NCBI GenBank assembly: GCA_003993805.1
Contig: RSEF01000003.1
Span: forward strand, 41,208,132 to 41,272,131
Source: Himantopus leucocephalus
Taxonomy: Eukaryota; Chordata; Aves; Charadriiformes; Recurvirostridae
Reading direction: 5' to 3'
Length of the DNA: 64,000 nt
How positions within the stretch are numbered: the first letter of the stretch is position 1; each line of letters opens with the position of its first letter. The notes under the pieces are model-generated. The model made no database searches. It worked only from the letters and a program-made list of their open reading frames with translations, and had not been told where the DNA came from. Shown piece after piece: positions 61,369 through 64,000 of this stretch. The position numbers and the translations under genes were made by a program.

Positions 61369-62368
61369 NNNNNNNNNNNNNNNNNNNNNNNNNNNNNNNN
61401 NNNNNNNNNNNNNNNNNNNNNNNNNNNNNNNNNNNNNNNNNNNNNNNNNNNNNNNNNNNNNNNNNNNNNNNNNNNNNNNNNNNNNNNNNNNNNNNNNNNN
61501 NNNNNNNNNNNNNNNNNNNNNNNNNNNNNNNNNNNNNNNNNNNNNNNNNNNNNNNNNNNNNNNNNNNNNNNNNNNNNNNNNNNNNNNNNNNNNNNNNNNN
61601 NNNNNNNNNNNNNNNNNNNNNNNNNNNNNNNNNNNNNNNNNNNNNNNNNNNNNNNNNNNNNNNNNNNNNNNNNNNNNNNNNNNNNNNNNNNNNNNNNNNN
61701 NNNNNNNNNNNNNNNNNNNNNNNNNNNNNNNNNNNNNNNNNNNNNNNNNNNNNNNNNNNNNNNNNNNNNNNNNNNNNNNNNNNNNNNNNNNNNNNNNNNN
61801 NNNNNNNNNNNNNNNNNNNNNNNNNNNNNNNNNNNNNNNNNNNNNNNNNNNNNNNNNNNNNNNNNNNNNNNNNNNNNNNNNNNNNNNNNNNNNNNNNNNN
61901 NNNNNNNNNNNNNNNNNNNNNNNNNNNNNNNNNNNNNNNNNNNNNNNNNNNNNNNNNNNNNNNNNNNNNNNNNNNNNNNNNNNNNNNNNNNNNNNNNNNN
62001 NNNNNNNNNNNNNNNNNNNNNNNNNNNNNNNNNNNNNNNNNNNNNNNNNNNNNNNNNNNNNNNNNNNNNNNNNNNNNNNNNNNNNNNNNNNNNNNNNNNN
62101 NNNNNNNNNNNNNNNNNNNNNNNNNNNNNNNNNNNNNNNNNNNNNNNNNNNNNNNNNNNNNNNNNNNNNNNNNNNNNNNNNNNNNNNNNNNNNNNNNNNN
62201 NNNNNNNNNNNNNNNNNNNNNNNNNNNNNNNNNNNNNNNNNNNNNNNNNNNNNNNNNNNNNNNNNNNNNNNNNNNNNNNNNNNNNNNNNNNNNNNNNNNN
62301 NNNNNNNNNNNNNNNNNNNNNNNNNNNNNNNNNNNNNNNNNNNNNNNNNNNNNNNNNNNNNNNNNNNN
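61369..62368. other. Assembly gap of exactly 1000 N
   Basis: The round number suggests a placeholder or a rounded estimate and not a measured size. A CR1 in minus orientation enters from the left and a CR1 in plus orientation leaves on the right, so both elements extend their 5' sides into the gap. Confidence 0.98.
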
Positions 62369-62407
62369 TAAAGGTCCCTTCCAACCTCAACAATTCTATG
62401 ATTCTAT
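62369..62407 (+). mobile_element. CR1 LINE 3' terminus, plus strand, emerging from the gap
   Basis: TAAAGGTCCCTTCCAACCTC followed by AACAATTCTATGATTCTAT is the sense 3' end of CR1 with its terminal octamers. Only 39 bp are visible; the rest lies in the gap. Confidence 0.93.
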
Positions 62408-62536
62408 CCCCCTTAAGCACACGATGTTGTGGCTTCTTCATCCATGCCGTCCTTCAATTTTAAAATAAAAAAGTTTATTGTTTTAAAATAGCTTGATTTC
62501 TTTGATTATAATGTAATGTCTTAATAATCTGTTTAG

Positions 62537-62624
62537 GTCTCAGCTTTTGGAGGAGGAGGGATTTTATGTGCCCTGAACTTCACCACTTATAAAATAGGAA
62601 CAATAATCTTTCACTGTGGAAAAG
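62537..62624 (+). other. Candidate exon of unknown gene (88 bp, phase 0-1)
   Basis: The segment follows AATAATCTGTTTAG and precedes a strong donor (AAAAG/GTATGT). Only one of three frames is open, for 29 codons, and it contains FGGGG near its start and FTTYKIGTIIFHCGK at its end. The spacing Tyr-x-x-Gly then Cys-x-x-Gly-type is loosely like the middle of a sushi (CCP) domain, where a Gly-Tyr usually follows, but the first half lacks the usual Cys-Pro start, so I do not assign a family. A TAG lies in frame just before the acceptor. It could be a real exon or chance. Confidence 0.2.
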
Positions 62625-64000
62625 GTATGTTGACATCTTGTCAATATCGGTGAAGTACTGTGAACATTTACATTGGAAAATGCTCATAGAATCATTAATT
62701 TTGCCTTCATTTGTTAAATAGTGTGTAAGTATATGCCATATTTCTCTGCAAGCTGCACCCCCTGAAGTAGCAAAGTATGGACACCTTAATCACAAGCACG
62801 GATAGTAATAGTAACATGGATATCTTAATAGTAATCTTAATAATAATGTAGTAATCTTAATAGTAACATGGATATCTTTTAGCACTTAGAGCCGTAACTT
62901 AAATCAAAAATTAATATTAGGAATATACATTAAACCTTCCTCTTTGGAGGTGTAAGATGTTTGGGACAAGGTTCATACTTTCCTCTCTGTGCATTGCCTG
63001 TTTTGTTGCACTCGTGCAGAAACAAACAATGAGCAAGGACATACCAGTTAGGGCCAGACAGAAGCATAAGAAGGAGCTCTGTATCATGGAGCTGTCACCT
63101 CTCTCCAGACAACCACAAAGTGCTCCTCAACCCCCATTTTCAAAACTTTTGTGTTAACTAATATTTTCATTACAAGCCTTACACTGGAAAAACCTACTGG
63201 TTTATGTAGTTCATTTCTTCAAAGGAAAGATCTCTACATAATAAATTTTAACAATTCTTCAGTAGAAAACAAGCAAATCATCGTAACTGCATGCTCAGGG
63301 AAATGGCTATAATAATTTCACCACCTTTATATGCAATAAAAGATAAAGTATCAGAGCTTACTGTTTGGCAGGAAATATTTATTCACACAAAATTGCACAG
63401 GCCCAGTGCCTTCAGCTGACTACAATTTTTCTTCACAGTTAATCCACTCCAGCAAAGCGAAAGGCCTGAAAAATGTGCACACATTGAAGGGTTCCTTTCC
63501 CTTTAAAGTCCCTTACATTGACAGAGTGCCTTAAGGCATCCTCAGCTTAAGCGAGGGTCGGTCCCCTAGGCCTATGCAAGGGCCATTCCCATTTGTCAGG
63601 GCTTTAAACTCCAGTTTTCAAGGGCATAGATGATCACATTCGCAGCATAAGGAAGCACAGACAGACCTGCAATAATTACACTAATGCTGTAATAGGAAAA
63701 AATTGGATGAAGAATACATACAAAATGTATTCTTATTGCTTTGTAACATTTTGATTACCAACTAGGCTGTTCATTTGGAAAAATAAACTTCAACTGTGAA
63801 GACAAGGCTTAGAGATATATCTCAATGACATATCAGTTCAGTCGGGAGGCATGTTTTGCTACTTAGCCAACAATTATAATTCTTGTTAATACTGAGTAAT
63901 CAAAATCTGAATTTTATACTTATTAATTGGAACGCAAAGGTTAAAAAAAGATAAAGGATCCTTCTTCTGGTGTAATTGTGCCTACCAAGACATGCATGTG
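62625..64000. other. Unique DNA to the window end, no gene assigned
   Basis: 62806-62878 holds two copies of TAATAGTAACATGGATATCT 52 bp apart within an AGTAATCTTAAT-rich low-complexity tract. At about 63439 there is a strong acceptor-like TTTTTCTTCACAG, after which a frame compatible with phase 1 runs about 22 codons to a TAA; an AATAAA occurs near 63781. Together with 62537-62624 this could be the 3' end of a transcript, which is speculative. Confidence 0.4.

Noticed and set aside
61326..62441. 371-codon minus-strand frame
   Set aside because: It is almost entirely unknown residues from the 1000-N gap, joined to CR1 sequence at both edges. There is no evidence of a continuous reading frame.

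Overview
The window looks like a gene-poor, AT-rich stretch of a bird nuclear genome from a short-read draft assembly. The main evidence is the repeats. At least eight pieces are CR1-type LINE sequence, several ending in the ATTCTATG-like octamers typical of avian CR1. I saw no mammalian-type SINEs. A much older, heavily decayed CR1/L3-like copy of the kind shared by amniotes lies at 16245-17120. I recognise no protein-coding gene. The only reading frame I can assign to a family is the C-terminal end of a CR1 ORF2 (32800-33198, minus strand). The other frames of 60 to 140 codons look like chance.

Layout. 1-305 is an old CR1 reverse-transcriptase fragment (minus), split by a younger CR1 3' end at 147-240. 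306-8700 is mostly unique DNA with two more CR1 pieces (1083-1282 minus, 2862-3150 plus) and a CpG-enriched GC-rich patch at 7430-7680. 8711-8756 is a 20-bp-phased run of TAATTA homeodomain-type sites. 8757-16244 is unique DNA with an assembly-type duplication (11318-11534), a T20 run ending in an N (14874-14894) and an enhancer-like cluster near 15640-15735. After the ancient CR1, 17121-32769 is mostly unique, with a second N-centred duplication (24266-24516) and a possible old CR1 scrap (25930-26040). 32770-33204 is a well-preserved CR1. 33205-50391 holds simple repeats, a 10-N gap beside a GGGAA array (43584-43633), three TTAATTAA palindromes (43955-44155) and a GC-rich patch directly after them (44180-44720). 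A short CR1 is at 50392-50545 and a strong 13-bp hairpin at 56741-56775. A 1000-N gap (61369-62368) is flanked by two CR1 pieces in opposite orientation.

Function. The window reads as a gene desert or the inside of very long introns. A few splice-flanked open segments on the plus strand (best: 35785-35880 and 62537-62624) could be exons of such a gene, but I recognise no homologue and hold them at low confidence. The most useful leads are the motif clusters at 8711, 15640, 43955 and 54244, the hairpin at 56741, and the two N-centred duplications, which look like unmerged allelic contig ends and not biology.
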